From Oncomelania hupensis (lineage: Eukaryota; Mollusca; Gastropoda; Littorinimorpha; Pomatiopsidae): DNA of 64,000 bases. Numbering within the stretch: position 1 is the first letter of the stretch; each line of letters begins with the position of its first letter. The position numbers were made by a program, and so were the translations under genes. The notes below the pieces were generated by a model. It was not told the DNA's origin and searched no databases. It saw only the letters and a list, made by a program, of their open reading frames with translations. Location of the stretch: NCBI GenBank assembly GCA_036898135.1, contig CM072512.1, positions 23,713,424-23,777,423 on the forward strand, read 5' to 3'. Positions 49,131-58,607 of the stretch are shown here, piece after piece.

Positions 49131-50531
49131 TACTAATAAATAAATAATAATAAGGATTGTCACAAACAGTTGTTGGAACATCGACCTAAAGGACCTGGAG
49201 GAATATGGACCTATGTGAACATAGACCTGGAGGAACATAGATGGACTTAAGGGAACATGGACATGCCCTCGACACTGGCCATCAGCTGCAGATTGTAGCC
49301 CCACTACCGTGACCTGCTTGTGACGTGGATGGTGCGTGCTGGGGCAGATTGGGAGATTCCCCTCCCCCTCCTCCCACCGCCCCTTTCTCTGCCCTGTGAT
49401 TAGAATCCTCGAGTCACACTCTATGTCTGCATCTGCATGAGGGGGGGTGGGGGGTGGTTAAGGAGTTATTATGTTATTTGTGTGTGAGAAGGTGATGAGA
49501 TGTTGGTGTGAGTGTGTGTGTTTGTTGTACGTGTGTGTGTTACATTACAATTTGGTCGTGAAAAGTACGTATCTCAATTACCTGATATTTATGTTCATAC
49601 TTTGGTAACATTGTATTGTTTATATCATTAACTGCAAATAGAATTAGGAAGGCGTAAAGGTGTAATAAGAAAAGAGTGTGTAGGGACTGTAATATGGTTC
49701 TATTGTGGATGAATTTCACTATATTTTTAAGTGTCTAAAGCACAAGCACATTCGACAAATGTTTATTTCTAGGCAATATTTATCATGCAAGTCAATGTTT
49801 AATTTATTTAATTTTACATTACAGTACTGTACCAGGAACTTGACATTGGCAGATTGTTCTATCAATGTGGTAACATCGTTTGGTTATCTGCTGCCTTCAA
49901 CAACCAATAAATATTATCTTTTCTAACTTAATTATCAAACAACACATATTTTAGTTTAAAATCAAGCATTGATATCATTATCATCGAGTTAAAAAAAACC
50001 GCTACTCATTAGGAAAGATATTGGGTGTCATTGAAACCTGATGTTCTATCAAAGCGAGCAACAGTAGACCTATATTGGCAAACGAAGCACTAGGCTTGTT
50101 AGCTTAACCTAGATAGCGGATCGCAGGGTCATCAGTGTCAGAGCTAAAACCAGCATTGGAAGCTCCCGCCATCTGCTATTCAGGGGTTTCGCCGGAAAAT
50201 CCGCTCGCCTTCGCCGGAAAATCCGTTCGATTTTTCTTTCTGCCACAAGGACCCGACGGCATTCTGAGTATTAAAAGATGGATCGATGAGGCGTTCAACA
50301 TTATTTGGGCCTCTGCCTCAGTGACTAGTCTCTGATATTCAGTATTCTCCATGAGCTTTATGGATTTTGAACTTTTGGAGAAAGCATCCTTACATCTAGG
50401 CGTATTGTCGCAAGATGGTTCGACAGGAAGTGTGTTTGAGCCACAGGTTTGTGTTCAGAGTCATTAAGGGTTAGTGACCCTCAACTGAACAGAGATACGA
50501 AACATCGCACAACCATCTACCCAGTTCACCC
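49131..50531. other. Non-genic stretch
   Basis: A small patch at 49180-49260 repeats GGACCTGGAGGAA/ACATAGAC-like pieces. The rest is unique sequence with no gene recognised. Confidence 0.35.
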
Positions 50532-50542
50532 ACCTGTGTTTG
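50532..50542. repeat. Target duplication of R1 copy d, left
   Basis: ACCTGTGTTTG, identical to 51112-51122. Confidence 0.85.
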
Positions 50543-51111
50543 GCCCCCGTTGGGGTGCCGGGGGTTTCAGTATAAATAGTATCCCCACTTTCTGGAAATT
50601 TAGTGCTTTAAATTCCCACTGTCGCTGTCTTTCTCATTTGCTCTTTCTCATTCCTGCTCTGTTCTATCAATCTCCTATACTATCGTCTTCTTCGCTAGAC
50701 CAGTCTCCTACCTTTTTTCTTGAAAACTCTTCCGGGACAAGACTCCTTATTTGTGTATGAGGTCTGTTGGATCAGCTTGGGAATATTGGACGCTTTCTGC
50801 CAGGTGGTCACTAGGGCTTCCTATGATGTTATTATTTAGCAATGTAGGCATTTTATATGTATGTGTTTTGCTGATAATTTATAATGATGTTTGTATTCTA
50901 TTTTGTTTTTGTAAACAGGGGTTCGATAAGTTGGGGTGAAGCCTCAGCCGTCCCCTGCGTGGGATGTCTTTATTGTAAAGTGACTGGCTGGTGGAGACCT
51001 TTCGGTTTTACCACTAGGGTTGTTTCGGCAGATCTTTTATGCGGATTGGGGGTTGTCCGGTCCTGATTTGGCTTGGCTGGACCTAAAGCAACAATAATGT
51101 AATGTAATGTA
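50543..51111 (+). mobile_element. R1 retroposon, full short-form copy d
   Basis: 569 bases from CCCCCGTTGGGGTGCCGGGG to a tail of GTAAT units (51096-51110), flanked by a perfect 11-base duplication. This is the best copy for defining the short form: GC-rich palindromic head, TATAAATAGTATCC at about +30, pyrimidine-rich middle, GGTTCGATAAG near 50921, GTAAAGTGACTGGCTGG, and terminal GGACCTAAAGCAACAAT. It has no coding frame. Target duplications, constant 3' end and variable 5' end show movement by reverse transcription. Confidence 0.92.
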
Positions 51112-51122
51112 ACCTGTGTTTG
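51112..51122. repeat. Target duplication of R1 copy d, right
   Basis: ACCTGTGTTTG, identical to 50532-50542. Confidence 0.85.
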
Positions 51123-51533
51123 CAAAACTGCTCTGTTTAGAACCGGAGAAGTTAAAGCAGCGAAGGAGAGGAGATGAAGGTCACCCGCGTGGTCATAGAA
51201 AACTGGTCTCCAGATATAAGGGAGGTTCAAAACGGATGGGGCAGTAGTACATCGACACTTACTTGCCATTTGATGTCACTGTCCTATTAGTTTGACGGCA
51301 GGAGGCTGAGACAGACCCGGGTCATTATATCAGTACCGCCAGCATTTCCTCTTACTCAGCAGCAAAATCTGCAGTACTCGTTGACCCCACATCGAATTTC
51401 AGAGCCGTAAAGCTAGAATGTCTAAGAAGGATATTCTACCCAAACTATTTTTAGGGACTTTGGCAGAGACTACCACCTTTCAAATCTAAATATAACTAAC
51501 TATAATTATTGCGAGAATCGTCTGAGAATGATG

Positions 51534-51626
51534 ATAAAGATAATAAAGGCATTCGGTAGTCGGGGGAGATAGGCGTTTTGAACCTCCCTTCTCTGCCCGA
51601 CTACCGAAAGCCTTTATTATCTTTAT
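51534..51626. mobile_element. 93-base hairpin MITE
   Basis: Arms of 31 bases (51534-51564 and 51596-51626), 30 of 31 equal, starting ATAAAGATAATAAAGGC, surround a 31-base loop. It may be a MITE or a stable foldback. No related copy was seen in the window. Confidence 0.55.
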
Positions 51627-52382
51627 ACAATTTAAAAAAACCCAAAAAAACAATTAAGTTATGATAGTTGGTAGTTATCCACATTACCAAGGTTTTAAAA
51701 TATTTAAGTTATGGTAGTTCCTAGTTATCTAAATGGTTGCTCCTACTGTGTCAATGGATCGTCAACAAAACTGAGGTCTAGGGAGTTTGTTTCTTAAAAA
51801 CCTCACAGGGGTTAAAGTAGGAAACGATTTATATTGTGTATGGGTTTCCGACTTTGGCATCCACGCTGGGTCGTAAAGGGGGAGGCCACTTTCTTCAATC
51901 TCGCCCACTCGATGTGAAACAAGGGTACAACGGGAAGCTGCGGGTATTTAAAGTCAAAGGGGGACAACCATTACAATCAATAGTAAACGACGATGGCTGT
52001 GACGACAATAGCAGCAACGACGAAATTGGGTGGATTAGTGGGGATTGGGCGGTAGTGAGAAGAAGGAGAAGAAGGAGTGTTATGGTGGAAGCCGTCATAA
52101 GCGGACAAAAAGTGGTAATTTAGCGACAGCGACGACGATGGCTGTGAAGACTAGAGCAGCGCGGCAACGATAACGGGTGAAAACAGCAGCTGCAGCATAA
52201 GGGGAAAGTAAAGTTAACAGAGAAAAGGCATTATAAGTCGTAAACGTACAGCGGCGATAATTTCCACGCCGTAAAACGGATGTTAATGGCAACAACGAAG
52301 ACAAGGACTGCACGATCCCGCTGAAAGAGAAGGTAACCTTATAGCGATGGAAAGCGGGCAGAGGAAAGTCAGAAGACGCAAC
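51627..52382. other. Non-genic stretch
   Basis: A segment at about 51985-52340 is rich in GACGACGATGGCTG-like pieces resembling the degenerate repeat at 54010-54430. No gene seen. Confidence 0.35.
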
Positions 52383-52395
52383 TTTAAATATGAAT
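52383..52395. repeat. Target duplication of the R1 pair, left
   Basis: TTTAAATATGAAT, identical to 53422-53434. Confidence 0.88.
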
Positions 52396-52840
52396 TACAT
52401 TACATTACATGGTTATTGCTTTAGGTCCAGCGGACTCTTCCGAGCCAAATCAGGACCAGAGAAGCGAAAGAGGACTCACCTCTGATCCGCATAAAAGATC
52501 TGCCGAAACACTGAAGGCTATCTACCAGCCGGTCACTTTACAATAAAGACATCCCATGCAGGGGACGCTAAGGCTATACTCTAATTTATCTAACCCCCGT
52601 TTACAAAAACAAAATAGAATACAAACATCATTATACAATATCAACAAAACACATACATATAAAATGCCTACATTGCCAAATAATAACATCATAGGAAGCC
52701 CCAGTGACCATTTGGCAGAAAGCGTCCAATATTCCCAAGCTGATCCAACAGACCACACACACAAATAAGGAGTTTTGTCCCGGAAGAGTTTTCAAGGAAA
52801 AAAGGTAGGTGACTGGTCTAGCAAAGAAGAAGATAGTATA
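52396..52840 (-). mobile_element. R1 retroposon, copy e, 5'-truncated, minus strand
   Basis: The tail ATTACATTACATTACAT at the left is followed by the R1 body in reverse. The copy stops inside CTATACTATCTTCTTC (minus strand), where the tail of copy f begins without spacer. It carries an insertion near 52465 and several changes relative to copy d. Confidence 0.88.
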
Positions 52841-53421
52841 GATTACATTACATTACATAATTGTTGCTTTAGGTCCAGCGGACTCCTCCGAGCCAAATCA
52901 GGACCGGACAACCCCCAATCCGCATAAAAGATCTGCCGAAACAACCCTAGTGGAAAATCAGAATGCCCTCCACCAGCCAGTCACTTTAGAATAAAGACAT
53001 CCCACGCAGGGGACGGCTGAGGCTGCACCCCAACTTATCGAACCCCCGTTTACAAAAACAAAATAGAATACAAACATCATTATAAATTATCAACAAAACA
53101 CATACATAGAAAATGCCTACATTGCTAAATAATAACATCATAGGAAGCCCTAGTGACCACCTGGCAGAAAGCGTCCAATATTCCCAAGCTGATCCAACAG
53201 ACCTCATACACAAACAAGGAGTCTTGTCCCGGAAGAGTTTTCAAGAAAAAAGTTAGGAGACTGGTCTAGCGAAGAAGACGATAGTATAGCAGATTGATAG
53301 AACAGAGCAGGAATGAGAAAGAGCAAATGAGAAAGACAGCGACAGTGGGAATTTAAAGCACTAAATTTCCAGAAAGTTGGGATACTATTTATACTGAAAC
53401 CCCCGGCACCCCCACGGGGGG
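52841..53421 (-). mobile_element. R1 retroposon, copy f, full short form, minus strand
   Basis: ATTACATTACATTACAT tail (52842-52858), complete body, and GC-rich head ending at the right. It has the same orientation as copy e and abuts it head to tail. The right side meets TTTAAATATGAAT directly, so copies e and f share one target duplication. Confidence 0.9.
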
Positions 53422-53434
53422 TTTAAATATGAAT
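53422..53434. repeat. Target duplication of the R1 pair, right
   Basis: TTTAAATATGAAT, identical to 52383-52395. Confidence 0.88.
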
Positions 53435-54009
53435 ACAAAAGAGACCATTAACAATATTTAGTGTAGTGACGACGACAACAACAACAACGACGACAAAGAC
53501 GGCAAGTTTTCTAGCCCAGTCCGCAGACCGCTAAGTTCATGACCAGGAAAGTTTACGGCAAGAAAAGACTGGGCGGGGTGGCAGTGACTATTAAAGTGAA
53601 TCTGAGGTTTAGATCAAAATTGCGCAGAAACGTATATTTAAGTGTACATTTAAGCTAAAATATAACTATTCGCCTAGACATTTTTACATTTTGAGGGGTC
53701 TAATATTGACGAAATTTTAAACTAAACCTCCTATCTAAGCGTTCAAATGATCGTCTGTTGCATCAGCAAATTGGCTTATCTCCCTTAGAATACAGACACA
53801 GCGAACTTAAAGCAAAACGGAGCGTTACCAACAAATTCCAATGCGTTGCTTTGGATTAGCTTGTGGGAAACAATGCTGTGCCTGTAGTCTGAAGTGACGC
53901 TCAATGATTGCATTAATGATCCCTCACCCCTTCTTCTAACGAAGCTGGTGACGTTTATCAGGTAAGAGCCTTAATGCCATGTCAAAGCATACCGTATTAT
54001 GACGATAAA
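53435..54009. other. Non-genic stretch
   Basis: A short GAC/AAC patch near 53465 and unique AT-rich sequence. No gene seen. Confidence 0.35.
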
Positions 54010-54430
54010 TATGAACAATGGCTGCTGCGACGAACAGCGGACCGTGACAGACAGACGAACTCGACAGAAGGCGCGAAGAGTGGATGAGAGGCACTACCAG
54101 CAAAAATTATCTATTGAGGATAACAGACCTAACAACAGATTTCATCGGCGATGGCTGCTGCGACGAACTGAAATAAAAACACAGATAAGGAAATAGCGGG
54201 CTATGGCGGACGGACGAACGTGACAGAAGCACGCGTAACGGACGGAAAGCGCTGCATGCAACGTTATATAAAAAGGAGACGATAGTACAAAACAGTTGGT
54301 GACATCGACGATGGCTCGCTGCGACGAACAACAATGAAAACGGCGAACAACGACATCGACGTCTGTTCAATCAGGGGGTAACAGCGGGATGTGACGGACG
54401 GACGAACGAATAGACGGACGGAAGCGTGGA
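54010..54430 (+). repeat. Degenerate tandem repeat, about three units of 130-160 bases
   Basis: Each unit contains CGATGGCTGCTGCGACGAAC followed some 60-90 bases later by CGGACGGACGAACG-like sequence (units near 54014, 54148 and 54309). Units differ in length and have many changes. Function unknown; no coding frame runs through all units. Confidence 0.55.
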
Positions 54431-55308
54431 GCGGGCGGGAAGCCGTAGTCGCGTGGCTGATAAGTGATAAATGTCAGCTTGATTGCTGCCCGTCACTCGC
54501 CGCTGGGTGTCGCCGGAACACGATGTTATCGATCGTTACCACGCCGCCGTCTCTCTTGTCGTGCCGGCTGCTGCTGCTGCTGCTGTTGTTGTTGCTGTCA
54601 ACCTGGTCAATGGGGGACCATTTGCATCCTGCTTCTTTGCAAATTAAAAATAATATCCATGAAGTCAGTCGCATAATTATTCTATATAGGATCGAGAACA
54701 CTAGAATTGCATGTGTTTTCGCTGTCATCTCGGATACTCCTGTAACTCAGCATGCTGGCTCGCAGGGCCTCTATCACTTCGCTTCTTCGAGACACTTTTA
54801 ATTACATGGAAATTCTAGTCGTTACCCCTTGTCATCCCGGCTGCTTCTGCTGTTGTTGTTGTTGTGAATCTTGTCTACTTACATGCGCTTATTCCACAGT
54901 TCTTCAAACAAACACAACGAACTGTGAGAAGCACGCAAGAAAATCATATAAACTTTGCTTGCATGCTGTTATTATCCCCCTTCCTCACTTATCCCCTTAA
55001 AGCATTCTTCGTATTAGCCCGAGAGACAAGCGTGACATTTAGTTACTATAGCACGTACAATAATAAATGGCCATCTCGTGCCTAAACCCATGGCAAAATC
55101 GCTTGTTTAAGAAAACGCATTTTAATATTAATTATTTTTATTGTAAAAAACAATTAATTATTATGTTTTATATTCCAATTTCTGAGCTGTACAATTCTGC
55201 TCAAATTAAATAAATGTGGCTGAAACGCCCATTGTATCAATTGCCAGGAGAGTAACGCTACTCTTTATTTCGATAATCTGTTATTGCCATGAGAAGTTCC
55301 GCCTCCTC
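54431..55308. other. Non-genic stretch with CTG/TTG patches
   Basis: Short CTG/TTG runs at 54570-54597 and 54849-54866. The rest is AT-rich. No gene recognised. Confidence 0.35.
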
Positions 55309-55402
55309 AGGGTTGCTGAGACAGAGAAAGATGGATTACGCTGGTTAAACGATCATATGTGGTTCCCCAACGATTTTCGAGTTACGGGATAGGATAGGAA
55401 GT
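55309..55402 (+). mobile_element. RTE-like LINE 3' tip
   Basis: GGTTGCTGAGACAGAGAAAG to CGAGTTACGGGATAGGATAGG matches the last 90 bases of the copy at 12551-13132. Confidence 0.75.
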
Positions 55403-55570
55403 TTCGGCTCCCCACTGTGGTGTTTTATTATTATTGTTGATGTGATTCTCATATGTTGTTGTTGTCATTCTCCTATGCAGAATGGCATGTGATAAACATG
55501 TCAGTTTGATCTCTCATGCTCTGTCTATTTTGTTAGTCTCTGTCTGTCTTTCTAAATATGATTGTAACTT

Positions 55571-55576
<6 letters not shown>

Positions 55577-55645
<69 letters not shown>
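55577..55645. repeat. CT dinucleotide array
   Basis: About 34 CT units. Confidence 0.98.
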
Positions 55646-55647
<2 letters not shown>

Positions 55648-56197
55648 GCTGGCGAGATTACACGACAACAAACGGGGCGGATTTTCTTCAATCTCCCGAC
55701 AATTAGGCTTGTCTTGTTTCGCCATTCTCATCGGCCACAATGCCTGTTGAAGGACTCCAGCCGTGGACATCGTACTTACCACCCTGATCAACGACAGCGC
55801 CCCGACTTCATTCAAAGCGGACGGCAGAGACGACAGCCCCGTTGTTGTTCTTCGTTTCTCTGTAGACACTCAACACAACAGCAATATGGCGCCACAATGG
55901 TATCGTCCCAAGCCCCCCCCCCCCCTCCTCCTTCCGCCCCACCCCTCAACCTGCCCGTGATAAAAGACGGTCTGAAATGAGAAAAGAACAAGTTAGTTCA
56001 GCCGCTAGTTTTGTTTATTTGATGCTTTATTTTTCGAAACACTTTCTATAACAGAAAAACTAAATTTCTGCCATGAAAAAATAACCTCAGTATAACATAA
56101 CTGAAGAAATGTGCCTATGTGTCAACACATTCCATCTCGACGCAACAGCCTTCTCAGCACGTCCAGCGCATAAAGCAGGAATGAAATCACCTATAAA
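55646..56197. other. Non-genic stretch
   Basis: A C-rich run at 55912-55935 and unique sequence. Frames here have no recognisable domain. Confidence 0.3.
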
Positions 56198-56697
56198 CAC
56201 AAGTATATCAACTAACAAGTTAGTATCTCGTATTGCCCCAAGTCGACGTGCGGTGGGCCCGTTTAGCCACAAGCTGAAACGGGGATATCCCAAACCTAAA
56301 AATAGAATAGAGAATTCTGGGAAATTTGTTCTCGCGAAGATGTGCTCGCTGAAATGAAACAAAAGTTGGGAGAGGAACTGCATATTTCTGGTAGTGAACA
56401 AAGGCAGAAACTTGTCAGCAGTATTATCAGCGATGGAGTTATAATGGACGAAGTGCTCCATACCTATGAGGTTGCCTTTGCTCGAGCAAAGAAACTAAAG
56501 AAGGATTTAGCCGACGTTATTTCAGAAAAGGATTTATCTACCCATAATTCCCCTGGGTTTTGAAGTTTCTAAAAAGTTATTTCAGGCCGATGACGCTCTA
56601 TGGAGCTCAAAGCATGTAAAGGGAAGCAATCGGTTGTACGCGCACGTCGATAGAGACATAGAAGAGAGATACTAACTTGTTAGTTGATATACTTGTG
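56198..56697. repeat. 500-base unit with 32-base perfect inverted ends
   Basis: The left arm (56198-56229) starts CACAAGTATATCAACTAACA. The right arm (56666-56697) is its exact complement. Each arm also contains a small palindrome, ACTAACAAGTTAGT. The unit could be a DNA transposon or MITE. No target duplication was found beyond the arms. It contains an open frame of about 84 codons described separately. Confidence 0.55.
56312..56563 (+). CDS. Short open frame of unknown origin inside the inverted repeat
   Basis: After an in-frame stop the frame reads about 83 codons to a TGA at 56563. The first ATG is at 56354, giving about 69 residues. It is charged and helix-like (for example AFARAKKLKKDLADVISEKD), unlike the low-complexity frames around it. 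I recognise no family. No promoter, splice site or second exon is evident. It could be a captured or decayed fragment, or chance. Confidence 0.2.
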   Translation, partial: EFWEICSREDVLAEMKQKLGEELHISGSEQRQKLVSSIISDGVIMDEVLHTYEVAFARAKKLKKDLADVISEKDLSTHNSPGF

Positions 56698-57207
56698 CCT
56701 ATAAACAATACAGCTAAGCCTGAATCGGCTGAACAGCTGATTGAAACTGCATTACAACAACAGGTTTCAAACGAATTCGACAGCATTCAGCACCATCAAC
56801 AACAAGCCACTATTAAGACGACAGAAAGGCAAACGTCGTAATAATGCATTCAGAAAGACTGTCATTGATTCCACATATCCTGATCAACTTCTTATCTGTG
56901 AATCCGAAGACATCGTGGTGATGTTCAACTGCAGACGCCGCCAGGTTCACTTCTGGTTCAGAAAGCCAAACTGTTGGAAATTGAATGTTCCTGCCAGGAC
57001 TACCTGAAAACTGGGGAACCACCAGGCAAACAACTCCATGACGTCAGAGGGGCCCCACCCAACTTCATTTTGTGACGACTGCCATTCGACAGCCGTTTGA
57101 AAAACAGACTTTCGCGTTTCAGTCACTATGAAAACAAAGTGACAGTAGTCTTTCGCCTATGACTTGCTATGATTTGATTACAAAACTTTAAATTGTGGTG
57201 TTAGTGA
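56698..57207. other. Non-genic stretch
   Basis: Unique sequence with one 80-codon frame (56741-57007) of normal composition but no known motif. Confidence 0.3.
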
Positions 57208-57653
57208 CCATCCTGCAAGACACGGTGCAAGGAGGCAGAAGAAGAGGGCGACAGAAAAAGAGGTGGGAGGACAAATTTCGAGAATGGACTGGCTTGACAT
57301 TGAGCGAACCCATAAAGGTTGCTGAGGACAGAAAGTTGGAGTACGCTGATTAAACGATCATCTGTGGTTCCCCAACGACTTTCGAGTTACGGGAATGAAT
57401 GAACATTGAAGTTTAACGTCTACACTCGCCATTGGCGATACGGCAGACAAGGAAAACCATCCCAGAAAACAAGGGGTGGGGATCTAAATCAACACTGGAC
57501 CACATGAGCAATCATACTGCTAAAATTGTCACTTTTTATATCGCCCACCACGAGATTCGAACCTGGGTCATCAGTGTGCCAGGCGAACGCTGTACCACTT
57601 GAGCTATGACGGTGGGCGAATTATGGGATAGGTAAGGATAGGATAGGATAGAT
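57208..57653 (+). mobile_element. RTE-like LINE 3' end, split by a SINE
   Basis: 57208-57394 matches the LINE tail from ACCATCCTGCAAGACACGGT to CGAGTTACGGGA, with in-frame changes and at least one stop. 57618-57653 resumes with GAATTATGGGATAGG and GGATA units. The interruption is a family A SINE in opposite orientation. Confidence 0.88.
57395..57617 (-). mobile_element. tRNA-derived SINE, family A, copy 2, minus strand
   Basis: On the minus strand the head GCCCACCGTCATAGCTCAAG with B-box GGTTCGAATCTC (57551-57562) leads to a tail with GTGTAGACGTTAAAC and CATT units. It is flanked by an 11-base duplication of LINE sequence, GAGTTACGGGA (57384-57394) and GAATTATGGGA (57618-57628), with two differences. 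This gives relative age: the LINE copy came first. Confidence 0.9.
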
Positions 57654-57790
57654 GTGGTTTCCATGTCACGTCAACAACCGCGCGTGCATTGTACAGCGCG
57701 ATATTTCCTTCCATTCGATGCTATTGTACACGTTTTAACTGTGTTCCCCAACCACCCCCATTGAAATGAACCTTAGTGTTTATTCAATAA

Positions 57791-57793
<3 letters not shown>

Positions 57794-57850
<57 letters not shown>
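57794..57850. repeat. CT dinucleotide array
   Basis: About 28 CT units. Confidence 0.98.
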
Positions 57851-57857
<7 letters not shown>

Positions 57858-58021
57858 CATGCTCTCTTCTCTTCACAACCATACCTCAATATGACTGTTA
57901 CTGCTTAGTGTCTATGACTAGAATTTTTCCATTCTTAAATTCTTGACCTCAACAACTAGTTTCAATCAAGCGGATAATTCAGCGATGCGCTAGCAAGCAA
58001 CACGGCAATTAGGCATTAACA

Positions 58022-58026
58022 TGACT
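58022..58026. repeat. Target duplication ATGAC, left
   Basis: Equals 58603-58607. Confidence 0.65.
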
Positions 58027-58602
58027 GGTACACTGTTGGTTTATTTTTATCAGTAGTTGATTCAGCCCCGATGCTTGAATCATGATAGGTGTAACTCAGA
58101 TTCGTTTATCCACGCAACCTGTTCATCCAGCAACAAGGCAGGAGTCGTCGTATGAAGTTTTCCAACTTTATTCAGCGTACATGAACAACTGCATACAATC
58201 GCTCAATCGCTTTTCACTTTCTTAACTTCAACTACAACTCTGAAATAGTGCGGTACTTAAGCTTTATAGTCTCTCTTTACTCTAGAGAACGTTCGAACAT
58301 TCCAGCGTGACGCAATAACAACCAATCAAAATAAAATTCGTTATCAAAACTATGCACTGTCTTACGTCATAAAACTTAAAAACATCTCGCAGCTACTAGT
58401 AGATCTATCTAGACACTTCGATCGATAGTAAACAAGCAACCCTAGAAAATTATCCAACAATATCGACCAACGAAAATTATCAACATTATACAAAGCTTTT
58501 TCTAACTACAACGGAAATCAAATCAAAGGTAAATACATTCTGTTATTGCATGCTTTGCAAAATCAAACGATCGGATCTATCGTGCGCGTCTCAACCGTAA
58601 CA
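58027..58602 (-). mobile_element. Solo LTR with readable promoter, 576 bases, minus strand
   Basis: On the minus strand it begins TGTTACGGTTGAGACG and ends AACAGTGTACCA (TG...CA). It is flanked by a perfect ATGAC duplication. Read in that direction, a U3 of about 330 bases carries CCAAT-type, ATF/C-EBP-type and heat-shock-type sites. TATAAAG (58268-58262) and AATAAA (58172-58167) follow, then about 140 bases of U5. The spacing of TATA and polyadenylation signals fits an LTR well. No internal coding region adjoins it. Family unknown. Confidence 0.7.
58262..58326 (-). promoter_or_regulatory. LTR promoter: CCAAT, TGACGCAAT, heat-shock-like palindrome, TATA
   Basis: In order toward transcription (minus strand): an inverted CCAAT (58326-58322), a TGACGCAAT site (58316-58308 region, ATF/C-EBP composite type), GAATGTTCGAACGTTC (58302-58287, two abutting GAA-nn-TTC units) and TATAAAG (58268-58262). 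The GAA-nn-TTC units lack the usual 2-base spacer between pairs, so heat-shock factor binding is only suggested. Confidence 0.5.
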
Positions 58603-58607
58603 ATGAC
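58603..58607. repeat. Target duplication ATGAC, right
   Basis: Equals 58022-58026. Confidence 0.65.

Noticed and set aside
50449..50760. Plus-strand frames repeated in R1 copies, suggesting a protein family
   Set aside because: They shift frame between copies, start outside the element or at non-ATG codons, and show no conserved motif. The element is treated as non-coding.
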